Source of the DNA: Tyto alba
Taxonomy: Eukaryota; Chordata; Aves; Strigiformes; Tytonidae
Direction: 5' to 3'
Assembly: GCF_018691265.1 (NCBI RefSeq)
Contig: NW_024881329.1
Coordinates: 3,658,001-3,722,000 of the forward strand
DNA: 64,000 bases
A program made the position numbers and the translations under genes. The notes beneath the pieces are model-generated. The model made no database searches and was not told the origin of the DNA. It worked only from the letters and a program-made list of their open reading frames with translations. Below are positions 11,113 to 22,158 of the stretch, piece after piece (within the stretch, counting starts at the first letter, position 1; each line of letters begins with the position of its first letter).

Positions 11113-11119
11113 TTTTATA
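11113..11119 (-). promoter_or_regulatory. TH: TH TATA box
   Basis: TATAAAA reads on the minus strand, 51 bases 5' of the ATG and ten bases 3' of the CRE. It is a better TATA match than the one in mammalian TH, and the spacing fits a focused promoter. Confidence 0.85.
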
Positions 11120-11128
11120 GGGCAGGGC

Positions 11129-11136
11129 TGACGTCA
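11129..11136 (-). promoter_or_regulatory. TH: TH cAMP response element (CRE)
   Basis: The perfect palindrome TGACGTCA lies in the context CTTTGACGTCAGCC immediately 5' of the TATA box. In mammals an identical CRE at about -45 to -38 is needed for basal and cAMP-induced TH transcription through CREB/ATF/AP-1 factors. The flanks, position and orientation relative to TATA are all retained here. Confidence 0.9.
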
Positions 11137-11330
11137 AAGACTCTTTCAAATCTTCTCTCCCCCCCGCCACCTCCCCATCACCACCTCCCTCCTTTCTCCC
11201 CCTCGGGCTGAGAGGAGGAGGGGACATGAAGGAGAGAAACGTTTCTGTCCCATTAAATCTAATCGCTACAAAGATTGCAGACACCCTGCCTTCACAGACC
11301 AGACGCTCCCCCCACCTGTTTGCCTGCACC
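11137..11330 (-). promoter_or_regulatory. TH proximal upstream region: polypurine run, homeodomain-type and E-box sites
   Basis: On the gene's sense strand, about 11155-11225 is an almost unbroken purine-rich run with a GGCGGGGGGG Sp1-like core. Further upstream are paired TAAT-type homeodomain cores at about 11251-11265 (ATTAAAT next to TAATC on the plus strand) and a CACCTG E-box at 11313-11318. TH is known to be controlled by homeodomain and bHLH factors, but whether these sites are used is inference. Confidence 0.35.
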
Positions 11331-11852
11331 CAAAAGATTTCTACTCTGTTTTTTTCCCTCCCTTCTTCTCGATGGAGTTCATTCTCATGCCGTGTTTCAG
11401 TCCATCTCACTTGCTTTCCCTGCTTGGGAGTTGCATGAAAGGATTTTGATCTGTGAAAGGATGAAATAAAAGGAAGGAAGAGATTCAGTCCTCTCTAGCC
11501 CTTTTTTTCCCCTTGTTTGCCTTGTCATTGAGGCAGTAAAGGAATAGGAAAATAACACTGACTCCCCCAAGGCAGCCGCAGGACTGGATGCCGTTCTCAC
11601 GTACATACCTCCTGACACCCGGCTCCTGCAGACACTGTGCATTTCAGTGCTCTCCCACCAACTCACGTCTTGGTTTGGCCACATAACACTGACAGCAGGA
11701 TGGCAGAATCAGGCCCCTGGAGTCCTCAGAGGTGAAACAGGCTTCAGAGAAAATAAGCTGGGAAAACCCTCTCAATCCTGCCTTCCCAAGGGCTTTGCTC
11801 CTCTTGCAGTAATTCTTAGGAGACCAAATTCCCCAGGACAGCTGGGACTGTG

Positions 11853-11866
11853 GCAGCAGGTGGCAG
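11853..11866 (+). promoter_or_regulatory. CTCF-like motif upstream of TH
   Basis: GCAGCAGGTGGCAG differs from the common CTCF core CCAGCAGGTGGCAG at one position. It lies about 760 bases 5' of the TH start, with its forward orientation pointing away from TH towards the expected INS/IGF2 side. Binding is not shown by sequence alone. Confidence 0.4.
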
Positions 11867-12922
11867 CTCAGGACCCGTCCCAGGACTCTGCTTTGCCGCA
11901 AGAAAAAGTGGCCTTTTCCTCCCAGGCAATTTGCAGCAGATCTCCCACCCCAAACAAGCGCTGTGGGAATGCACGGTCCTGCTTTGTGTGAGCCGCCGTC
12001 GTGCTGGGGACAGGCCACCGGCTGGCACAAATCCCTGTGGCGGGGAAATCGGTGGTTTCATGGGCCGAGTGCCGGGGAGCTCACCCACAACCTCGCTGAC
12101 CGTGGCATTGCTTTGGGAGACACCTGCTGAAGACACCTGGTTAGCGTTGGTGGCTCGTCCTTCCAGTGGTGGGACAGGTGAGTTTGTGCCAGCTTGCTGA
12201 TGATTTTTTCCAGTGCCAAAATCTCTGGAGGCTCAACGTCCCGTTGACCTCCTCAAGGCTGCAAAGCTCTTGATGTTTGCCATCTCTTGCAAACACCAGG
12301 GAGCAGCCAGCATGACCAACGCTGCCAGTCCCACCCAGGCAGCTTGGGAAGCCCCAACTGGCCAAAGGGTGGTAGAACGTGAAGCTGAAGCAAGCAGCTG
12401 GCAGCAGCTGAAGATTTGGTCCAGTAGTGAGCCAAAATAAATTACGTCAGGTGGAGCAGCTTCTGTTATTGCGGGTGCTGAGGGCACCCTGCCGTTTGGT
12501 ACACTGGAAACCAGAGGAAGGAGTTAAGGAGACATCAGGGCTCCTCTGTTCCCAGCCTCTGCGTCCTCCTGTGGGGTATCACCTCACCACACCAAGAGCA
12601 GCCCTCACTTTTGCTCTCATTTCATCCCCAATCCCCTCTGAGTGTCCTAACTTTCTGCTAAACCCTAGATTCTCGAAACACAAGATAAAAACCCACCAAA
12701 TTGATGGAGGGTAATGCTGCCTGGTGTTGCAGGGCCTTCTCGGGAAACATTCTGGGGGCAGGTCCCGAGCCATCCCCACTGCCCAGCAGCTGGGCAAGGA
12801 GAAGCGCTGCAGGGTCAGCCACCTCCAAGCTGCTGGGGTGGCCTTGGGAACCCCTTTCCTGCGGGATACGAATTAGCGCAATTCTACAGTTGATTTTTTC
12901 TGTGCCACTGGCTGTAAAAGAC
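11867..12922. other. Intergenic, 5' of TH
   Basis: Moderately GC-rich unique sequence. The short overlapping frames on both strands show no recognisable domain or codon pattern. No gene seen. Confidence 0.6.
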
Positions 12923-13501
12923 TGTGTCTAAAAATAGATGTCTGTACCAACGAATGTCTGTCTCAACTTTTTTGGACTGTGTCAAAAGGACTGTGTTGAA
13001 ACTACCAGCGGATGCCTGTCTCAGGATTGCTGGAGCACCACTCCTCCTACTGCTCAGAGCATCTGTTCGACCACAAAGCCACGCATTTTCTGATGACAGA
13101 GGAGTCTAAAAACTCTAACCTTACCCTTGCGCGTGCGCCCAGACCCGGGGACAGAAAAAGCCCCTGGAAACTCCCCCTTAGTGACGGTATTGGGCATGTG
13201 CACCACCGCGGAGTGGTGGGCGAGGTTAGACGATGCTAATTGCTTCTCAGGTGGAGCGACGACACCTCAGTAAAAGAGCTGCGATGACCAGCATCGAATG
13301 GAATTCCCCACCTGACGTGAAGTCGATTCAGACTGACGGGACGCTGCAGCGCGGTGGTGGTAGCTATTGCGCTCTTCCTTCCCTTTTTTGTTTCCTTCTC
13401 TCTCTTTCCTGCATCTATATGAATATTTTTGTAACTATTAAACTTATTTTCTTTACGGCATCTGACCTCATTTGTGTCTTAATCTCACTCTGGGAATAAC
13501 A
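12923..13501 (+). mobile_element. Probable solo LTR of an endogenous retrovirus
   Basis: A 579-base block begins TGTGTC and ends AATAACA, so it has TG...CA ends. It has a polyadenylation signal ATTAAA at 13437-13442, about 60 bases from the 3' end, preceded by a pyrimidine-rich stretch, as in LTR R/U5 regions. The flanks are AAGAC on the left and AAGAA on the right, a possible 5-bp target duplication with one mismatch. No primer-binding site, gag/pol frame or second LTR follows, so this looks like a solo LTR left by recombination. Family assignment needs a repeat library. Confidence 0.5.
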
Positions 13502-16500
13502 AAGAATCTCCCCAGACCGGACCATTCCAGTCCTGGGAACCGAGTGAGAAGGCTGGACAAGCTGGGGTTTGAGGAACATGCCCCGAGATACCAGCACTCA
13601 CTCCCACGCTGCCGCCTTAGCCAGGAGTCCCACAGGCTGCACTTTTCACAACCCTGTTGAGCCCATTTTTTCTGGCAGGCGCATAGAACAGAAGTTCTTC
13701 AGCATTGCTTCGCGCTGCCACCGAGACACCGCTGTCAACCGAGGAGCGACGGCTGTCTTTGACGGCCAGGCTTGCCGACCTGCTCGGGAATGGATTACCT
13801 CCTAGCTAAGGGAGCAAAGGGGTTTGGGGATGGCTGTGGCACAGCATTCATTTAAAACACAGTCCAGCTCCTACTGAAGTCAGTCTTTCCATGAAACTTA
13901 AGACGATTAGGATCTCATGCACATTATCACCTATGCTGTCTCATGTTTCCACATTCTGTCCTGACATTTCTGAAGCAAGGCTTTTCTCAGGGATCTCACA
14001 GACAGGACTTTCAAGCAGTATGATGGCCACTCCCCATGCTGAAACATTTCCATCTTACCCCAAACACACCTACAGAGTGTGGTGCCCACCCCAGACAATC
14101 CCACAGAAGCCAGTCACAACAGTTCATCCTGCCTTTTACCCCACAAGAGATCTGGTCCTCTCCAGACACCAAGGGGGGAAATCCTTGGAGTTTTGTGGGG
14201 TTTTAAGCTTATCTTCAGTATCCATTCTGATATAGGGGGGATTAAAGACAAGCAGTAAGTCAGTAGACTTGTCAGAAACAGCTCCTTCAAAAAAGTAGAT
14301 GTCTGTCTTAGGTTGCACCAGTGTCTTGACTTAGGAAGGCTGAATCCAGTCTCCTGTTCTTGCTTCCTCGTATGTAGGAAGTAGATCTCATATGGAAATA
14401 TATAAGTTAAAAGCAAACTAGGACCATGTTGGTCATCTGAAGATAATCTATGAAGACTGACAGGAAGAACCGAATCCAAAAGAGGCCACAAAACTAAAAT
14501 TATGTATCTTTCATGTTATACATCAGTGAAGAGCCCCACTGGGGATTCTGTAACTCCGTTAATGCTGGTAAAGTAAGCATATAAGGAAAACAAAGAAGAT
14601 GCCTCTTTCAGCCATTGCCTGTTTGCTTTGCTGAAGAAGTTGCCCTATGGAGCCTTACAGCCACGTGAGGCCATTGCATGCAATGGCGGCGTTAGATAAT
14701 CTAGGATAGAGCTGCAAATATGTTAAGGGCAGAAAGCCATAGTTAGGCTAAGAACTCAAGAAATGTTGAATTAAAACTGTTCAGAGATTTCGCTAGTGTG
14801 ATACACTGCTACCATATGAGCGTTGTCAATGAAAGGCCTTGCCTAGATTGGGCCAGCTTCACTGGGATCTCATGTGTGAAGGAAAAACAGACTTGGGTAG
14901 GAGCAGAGTTATAAGGATTTCATTTGAATGTTTTTATCAAAGAAACTTTTAATTCTGGATGAACTCTTCTGGATTGTACTACCTTTAAAGCAACATGTAT
15001 AAGATGGAATTTCAGCATTTTTATTTGAGGTTTTCAGTTCAATTTTAGGAAAAAGACAAATTTCAAATTATTTCATTAATTTTATCGCTTTTGCTTCATA
15101 CTGTTTTCTTACCTTAAAGTCAGAAAGAGAAACCATTTTGTTAGACCTTTTATTTTTGGTAACTGACTTAGCTTAAAGGTCTCTTTAGAACAGCATTTGC
15201 TAGGATGATAAACCTAAAATCAGCCATCAAAGGAAGTTCCAGTTATCCCAATTTGTAATCAATTTGCTGAAAGGATAGCCTTGAAATGTCAGTTCATGTA
15301 AAGAATTGAGAAAAATGGTAAAGTACTTTAATAAATATGGGAACAGAACAAGTCACTCAGCCTTCCTGCAGGCTGTAACGTATTCAGAGAGATCACATAT
15401 GAAGGCTCTTCTGACAAACAGTGGCTTTAAAAAGCATCGATAACATCAGACAAATTTGCAAGACTATTGGATGAATAGATGGAATTTCTCTGAATGTATT
15501 TTCTGTTTTCCTTTTGTCTCATGAGGTATTGTTTCTCTCCTTGTGAAATCCAGCACTTTATTTAAGATCGTCAGTTCTACTTAGTTATCTCATCCCAAAG
15601 CCCTTATTTTTTAATCCTTCTTCTTCATATGGATGACAAATTAAGCCTACAATTCTTCTTTAAAGCCTGCTAATCCGTCACTGCCCATCCCTGTCTGGTG
15701 TCAAGAGTCCTACATTGTACAGAAACACTCTCCAGCACGGAGGCTCCACGAAGCCAAAATGAAGTCCTACCCGCCATACAAACAAGGGCAAAACTTCCAG
15801 ATTTCCATGCATGATGGTATGACTTTCTCTCTCTGATAAGAGCGGAAAAATCAGGTTGGTTTTCCTGTCCTGGAGGAACTGATGGAGGTGGCCTGGGAGA
15901 AACCACGTGGCAGCGGGTTCTCCTTTCGGGCCCGAAGGTGGGCAGTGGGTGGACGTCCTTCAGAGCGGTGTTATCAGCATAGCTGCAAGAGGACAGGCAT
16001 TTCTTTTTCCCAGCCAGTCCAGTGCAAAGCTCCTTAATGCATTTTCCACCTGTGTCCTTCCCAGGCAAAGTCCCACCTTTTTGGAGACCACCCACAGTGT
16101 GAACATTTCCATCTCCTGCTGTATCTACATCTATAAACCTCCTGTTTGTGTCCTGCTGCTATCAGACATGACTTCTGGAGGGGGGGTGAGCCTGTTTGGT
16201 TAAACCAAGCCAGGCTTGTCTCAGCTTTTGTCATGTTTGACTAGCTACCAGATTTGCTAATGAGGAAGAGGAGCCTTTAGGAAGCTTTATGAAGGAAATA
16301 CAACAGATGGATAGGTCGTCATCACTGCTTTGTTTCTCACACTCCAGCCACATGACCAGCCTTGAATGTGTGTGGGTGCCATGTGTATCCAGCTGTGTGT
16401 TTTAAGGGATTAATCTGACATCAAGCAGGAAGAGCAAACACTGTTTGGACACTGCTTTGCTGCACTAGTCCCCAGACAGAAAAGCCCCTAAACTGAGCAG

Positions 16501-17267
16501 CTCTGATTGTGCCTCGCTCGAGGGTAAAACAGACCCAAAAATAATCTAGAAATGGCGTTAAGGTGCAGAGCGCTGCTGGTCCTCAGGAGGCTCGTTTCAG
16601 CTGCCACTGGATGCAGGACTGGAGGTGCAGAGGGGAGAGCAAGATATTATCTGCTTTGGCTGGATCCATCTGGTCATTTTGTGCATCCTCCAGCTTTGCT
16701 TGCAGTAATCACCGTTCCCGAGCACCTCGGGGTAGGGGGCCCCCCATCTGCCAAATCACCATCCCTCATCGTGGGAGTTGGAGAGATCTCCATGCAACAG
16801 CCTGTGGTCTTGATACAAGTCCCAGTGTGAACCAGTGGCAGAGGCGCTTGAGCCCAGCCTGGCAAGGGTGGGGGTCTCCCCAGTGGCCCAGGGAGCTGCA
16901 GGGACAGGGTTTCCACTGTGAGAGTGCCCCACCAAAGGGACGGTGTACGCTGATGTGAGGGCGAGCTGCCATCCCCCATCACAGCCCGTCCCTGATGGCC
17001 ATGTGGGGTGCCCAGGCCCCCTTGTTGCTCTTTCTCCCACCCATCCGCTCTCTCTCACTCTTCCCTTCCACAGCCTGAATAATTACAGTCTGCCATGCAA
17101 AGCAATTACAGGGGGATTAACCAGCTCCATCAAGAGATGGGGTTTTTTCTCCCTTCACAGCTCCATTCAACATCCCTGAGTGCCACAAAGGAGTTTAATA
17201 ACCCATAATGACACCTCAGGCCTCCACATCATTGCAGCCTCCCTAGGACTGGGGCAACGACAGGAGG
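13502..17267. other. Intergenic, including an AT-rich island at about 14.5-15.66 kb
   Basis: No gene recognised. About 14,480-15,660 is distinctly AT-rich and poor in CpG and in open frames, unlike the GC-rich sequence around it. It contains the palindrome TTGCATGCAA near 14,675. The flanking parts are unremarkable unique sequence. Confidence 0.55.
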
Positions 17268-17286
17268 AAAAAAAAAAAAAAAAAAA
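17268..17286 (+). repeat. A19 tract
   Basis: A perfect A19 run. No recognisable element precedes it, so it is recorded only as simple sequence. A second A tract lies at 17615-17628. Confidence 0.9.
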
Positions 17287-17628
17287 GATAATTAAAATCC
17301 TCATCTCCCTCTTAACTTTGCAGCCTCCTATTATCCAGAAAACACTGACTTTCGTGCTCACGCTCTCTCACAACTGATGAGCCTGGGGGAAGGGGGGCTG
17401 CAAGCAGCAGACATGTGCTAACTCCTCAGTAAGGGCAGCGAGATGTTTTCTGCCACCCTGGGAGCAAAGCTCTGCCAGATCAGACAGTCCTGGCCCTCCA
17501 TTCCCCCCACTGCAGAGGCGACCACTGAGACATGAAGAGCCTCGGTGCACAGGTTGTTCTTCCAGCCAGTGGGTAAATTCCAAGGCAAACTCAAAAAAAA
17601 CAACAACATTTAAGAAAAAAAAAAAAAA

Positions 17629-20600
17629 TGGCGGATGATATTACTTTCCTAGAGAAGATGGAGTAGGTGCCTCCAGTGCCTTCTTGCCTCAGTGTGCGCC
17701 GGTACATTTTCAGTGTAGTGTACAGGACAGATCTGCATGTCACAGACACAAACCAATGACTTAAGGATCAAGGCCAATACCCTCAGCAGCTAAATGCAAA
17801 CCTCTGTGTCTGAGATTTCACATTTCAGAATGCTAGATTTGTCTTTAGCTAAATCTGAGAATATTCCTATCACCCGTAAAAACGCCTTCCCACCGCCAGT
17901 TTCAAAGCATGGGGCCACAATTCTGTTTTCCTCTCCACATTCAGGTACAAAATTTTGTACTCGTGCTGCTTAAATTCTGCCTCAAAACCCATCGAATCTC
18001 CTCTCATGGGTCAACAATGAAAATGCAAGTCTGGGAATTTTTTACAGCAATCTACTTTTCAGAGGAAAATAACCTGATTTCCAGCAAAATAGTGAGCGGT
18101 TTAGGGAAAGGGTTTTCAGAGGGAAGAGAGGCTGCTTGGAGAGGAGAAAAAACTCAGCATCTCCCGAGAAACTGAGAATTTAGCCCTGAGTTTTTGGAAG
18201 CAAAAGCACCAGCAATCCCTTTCTCTTTCAAGAAATGGATCTGGAACAGGAAAGTGAAGATTCAGAAAAATTGTATTGATGATTCACCTGCCGCTACAGA
18301 ATCCAAAACAATCATCTTGTCTCAGATCAATGAGGAAGCACTTAGGAGCAATTTTCTCTTTGGAAATGTGGTCAGCAAGCAGACAGTCAGGAGCAGGTGG
18401 CGGAATAAAATGCATCATCTCTTGGAGCATGCCATTTTGTGAGATTGTAAAATTAATTGCTGACACCTCTGGCCCACTGTATTTCAACTTGTAGACAACT
18501 TCTTTAACAAAGTGATCAAGGAATGTCACCTTCATGCAGAAAGGTAGCCTATGTGTATTGCAGCAGATCTCCTGCATTTCCAGTCCTTGTGATTTTAATT
18601 TATATGCCTGTGATACCCAGTATTTTACTCCCAGCTCCTGGAGTCAGGTTTCTTTTTTAATAAAAATAATAAATTAAATGCAGCCCTTATGAGAAGGGAG
18701 GAACGATTGAAGAGGTGTATAGGAGCTCACAGAGAGGTGGAAAAACCCCCCAGAAACAGTAATTGTCATATGAAGATCTGGCACAAAATTTTTGAACATT
18801 GAGTTTGACAGTGAATTTGCTTTTCTTCATTAAAAAAAAAAAAAAAAAAAAAGAAGTTGCACGGGTAAACAACTGCCTGAAAACATCAGAAACATTATGA
18901 CAAGAAAAATCAAATGTCCAGTGTTAATCCTATTGCCAACAACCAGCACAGAAAGCACGGGGCTGCCTTTCTCACTGCTCACCGCATGGCCTTGGGCAAG
19001 TCGTTTAACTCACTGCCTTCTTTCCTGCCTTCTGCCTCAAGGCTGGTAATTGCTGTAACCTTCAGCTGGGAAGAACCAGTTAATAGTGGGCAATAAATGC
19101 AGAAATCAATGGAAATATTTGGCTGTCGCTTCCTTTCTTGCCTGTAGTCTGATTGCCCATCAGGCCTTTGCGTTGCTGAATAATTGTGGAAAAGACACCC
19201 ATGCTGCCGCTTATTTCTTCTCCAGACCCTTGGAAGTCCCAGCACTAAGAGGTTTGCAGTGACCTGGCTTCTCCAACTCGTTCTCTAGATAAAAAGAGAA
19301 AGTTGAGGGCATGTCCTCATTTATTGCCAACTTCATTAAGTCCCAGTCCTACTGTATTAAGTCATTCTTGAAAGTGGAATTTGGGGCACTTAGCCTCTTC
19401 ACTGCTACTGACCATGGTGTCTGGCCCGATGTGTTTAACCCTCTTGCTCATCCACCTGCGCCATGGAGTATCTAACTCATGGCGGTATCAGAACGGAGAA
19501 AGACAAGCTGTGGTGCAAAGTTCCCAAAGCAAGTTCCCATCACCCTTTCAGAAAGACTGGAAACACTTCATCGTGTGTTGGTGTGGTTTTAGTACAGCCA
19601 AAGCCGATGGCGTGGGACCAGAAGGGACTTCGACCCATTGCCACCAGTCCCCTGTGGTTGTTAGGAGCTGTAGTGTGGTTGGGATGGATCTGGACCCCAC
19701 ACCTCCTCCTGGGCCATTCCCCTGAGCGTTGTCTTCCCCTCCGTTTCCCAGTCACCCATCCCTTGCTGCTCTAGCTGTGGAAGCAAATGGTGCTAGAAGC
19801 AGCCAAGGATTTTCCGTCAGCGTTTTGTCAGTGTTTGCCCAGTGCTCTCCTTTCTCATGAACATGTCACTTCTTTGACGTAGATACACCTCCTTCCCCCT
19901 CCTCTTATCCCTTTTCTCATCTTCCATAACGGCAGCTCCAGGTCAGCAGGGTGGACCTGCAAAATGCAGCTCAGTGTTATTTCCACATGACGAGAAAATC
20001 GACGACTTCTTACCCACTCAGTTCCCTCTCTCCTCAGGCTCTGGAAGATAAAAACCATCCGCCTGTCAAACAAAAGGTCTGATGTGATTTTAGCATTAAG
20101 AGTCACACAAAGGGTCTGAGACCTATGAAAATGTCACCATATTGACTTCATACAAATGTTTATTCATCATTTTGTTTACAGGCAGAAAGGCGTTTTCAGC
20201 ATCGAATGGATGAGATCTATTATGGAAACACAATCTGTTCTGAATTGGAAATTGTCACCAGCATTTCATCATGAAGTCAATGCTTCCCTACTGATTCACA
20301 TCTGCTTGGGATCTCATCTGTTATTCCTAACAGGTAGTCATCAAACAAATACATGGGAAAGAGTATGAGAAAATATTTTCCTCTCCTTTTTTGAGGATGA
20401 ATGTAAATGTATCACCCATGGCAAGGTTCATTCCACCCAGCAGGCTTAAGAGGATGACTCATCAAAGCCCTGTGCCTCTCTTCTGGATCTTCAAGGTGTA
20501 TCAACAATATTTTATTGAACCACAGTCACGGAAAGTAAAGAAAGAAAAGAGTGAGATCCATAGTGGCACAATATGCCTGACTTCAGTAATTCTGCCATTA

Positions 20601-22043
20601 AGCTACTGGGATGATGCAATGAGAAAGCAGGGTCTACAAGATTACATCTCCTATCCTCCCAGTGATAGGACTGTCCTCTGCACATATAGATCTTAGTGAA
20701 AAGGAGAACAAAAAGGTAAGTAGCTGAAAGTTAGGCAAAGAAGAAAAGTTCAAGTCAGCAGTAGGACATATATTTTTAATAGTGATGGCGGGCATTGGGA
20801 AAGTCATGCTCCCCTTTGCTTGATGTGTGCTAACCAGAACAGGTACCTCACTTGAAGATTGTGTCAATCGAACAGAAAGGCAGGACAGGGTAAGACTAAC
20901 AGGGACGGCACAGCCAACGTGCTGTGCGGGAGGAGATATGACTGTGATGACCCATCGCCTCAAAGCACAAAGCCAGAGCAGGGGTACCTACCGTCCCCAG
21001 CTAGGAAGACAGGGTAGACCACTACCAATTCCCACCAGCCCAGCATGGCTGAGGTCGTTCTAACTTGCACCCAGCCAAGACTGATCTTGAAAATCTCATA
21101 TTTTTAGTGAGAAAAGACAGGTAAGAAAACACCATCCCTGCAGAGCAAGTCTTTAGCCTTCCTACATGTACCAGCTGGGAAAACGTGTGTTGCTGCATCA
21201 CCTAATGTGATGGAAATTATGTTTCAAGTGCTCATCCTTCCCCCTTCTCCTGTTGGTGCAAGCAGCGCCTGCCTCAGGAGAGTTAATAGTACTTTCACTT
21301 ATTTAATTTACATCAGGGATGTGCTAGATGACAATGAGGCACGCTGGCACAGGAGGAAAAGCACCACAGAGAAGAAGAGGCTAAAACCTCCCCAGATCTT
21401 TATTGTTCTGTCTCCCTTCCCATTCCTACCCCCGAAACATTGCCAGAAGCAAACAAACGCCTTTCTGGGGGGAACCAGTACGTGATTTTCTCCAGCAATC
21501 TCCTCTTTCTCACATTGCCTCCCTGCCTCTCCCGTGGGTTTGCCTTCCCCCAGCTCCCCGTCCCCTTCCTCCCGCCTACGTCTGACCCGCACAGCGGCAG
21601 GAGCCCGGCCGTAGCCCGAAGGGATTTGCCTTGTGCCTTTAGTGGGATGGCGTTTGGTTTCCCTTATCTGTCCTCGGTAGGGCCATGTGTTTTGTCTCTT
21701 CTTCCCCGCCTTCCAGATTCGCAGTTGAGGGCAACAAGAGACAAGGGGTCCTTGTAAGTGCCTTATGATAATTGCAGAGCAGCAACTGCTCTGAAAAGCT
21801 AAATTCCTCCCTGACATTTCCAGTCTAAAGCTCCCACTGACTCAGCTGCTGCTTGTGATATTTAAACAAGGATTATCTCCTTTTTTATTCTTTTCTTTTT
21901 GATAATAGGATGGCAGAAGGTTAGTTTAACACTTTCCTACGATTTGTTTGGCTGTTACAGATCCAGCACTCTTCAGGACTGTAACCAAATCTCCACTTCC
22001 CAAGTCAGTCATTTGGCATGACTGGGATGAACAAAGACTCCCA
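17629..22043. other. Intergenic
   Basis: No gene recognised. An A21 tract lies at 18832-18852. Frames of 60-170 codons in both directions show no known domains. About 20.1-20.8 kb is AT-richer unique sequence. Confidence 0.55.
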
Positions 22044-22158
22044 CAACAAAAAAAACAAAACAAAAAAACCCCAAAAAACAGAAAACAAAAAAAACAAAAC
22101 AAAACAAACAAAAAAAAAAAAAAAACAAAAAAAAAAAAAAAAAAAAAAAAAAAAACAA
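22044..22158 (+). repeat. A-rich simple repeat, (AAAAC)n grading into poly-A
   Basis: About 115 bases of A with scattered C, degenerating into a pure A run. The lysine- or phenylalanine-rich frames across it are artefacts of the repeat. Confidence 0.9.

Noticed and set aside
17268..18852. Poly-A tracts as SINE or retrogene tails
   Set aside because: No shared sequence precedes the tracts at 17268, 17615 and 18832, so they are recorded only as simple repeats.
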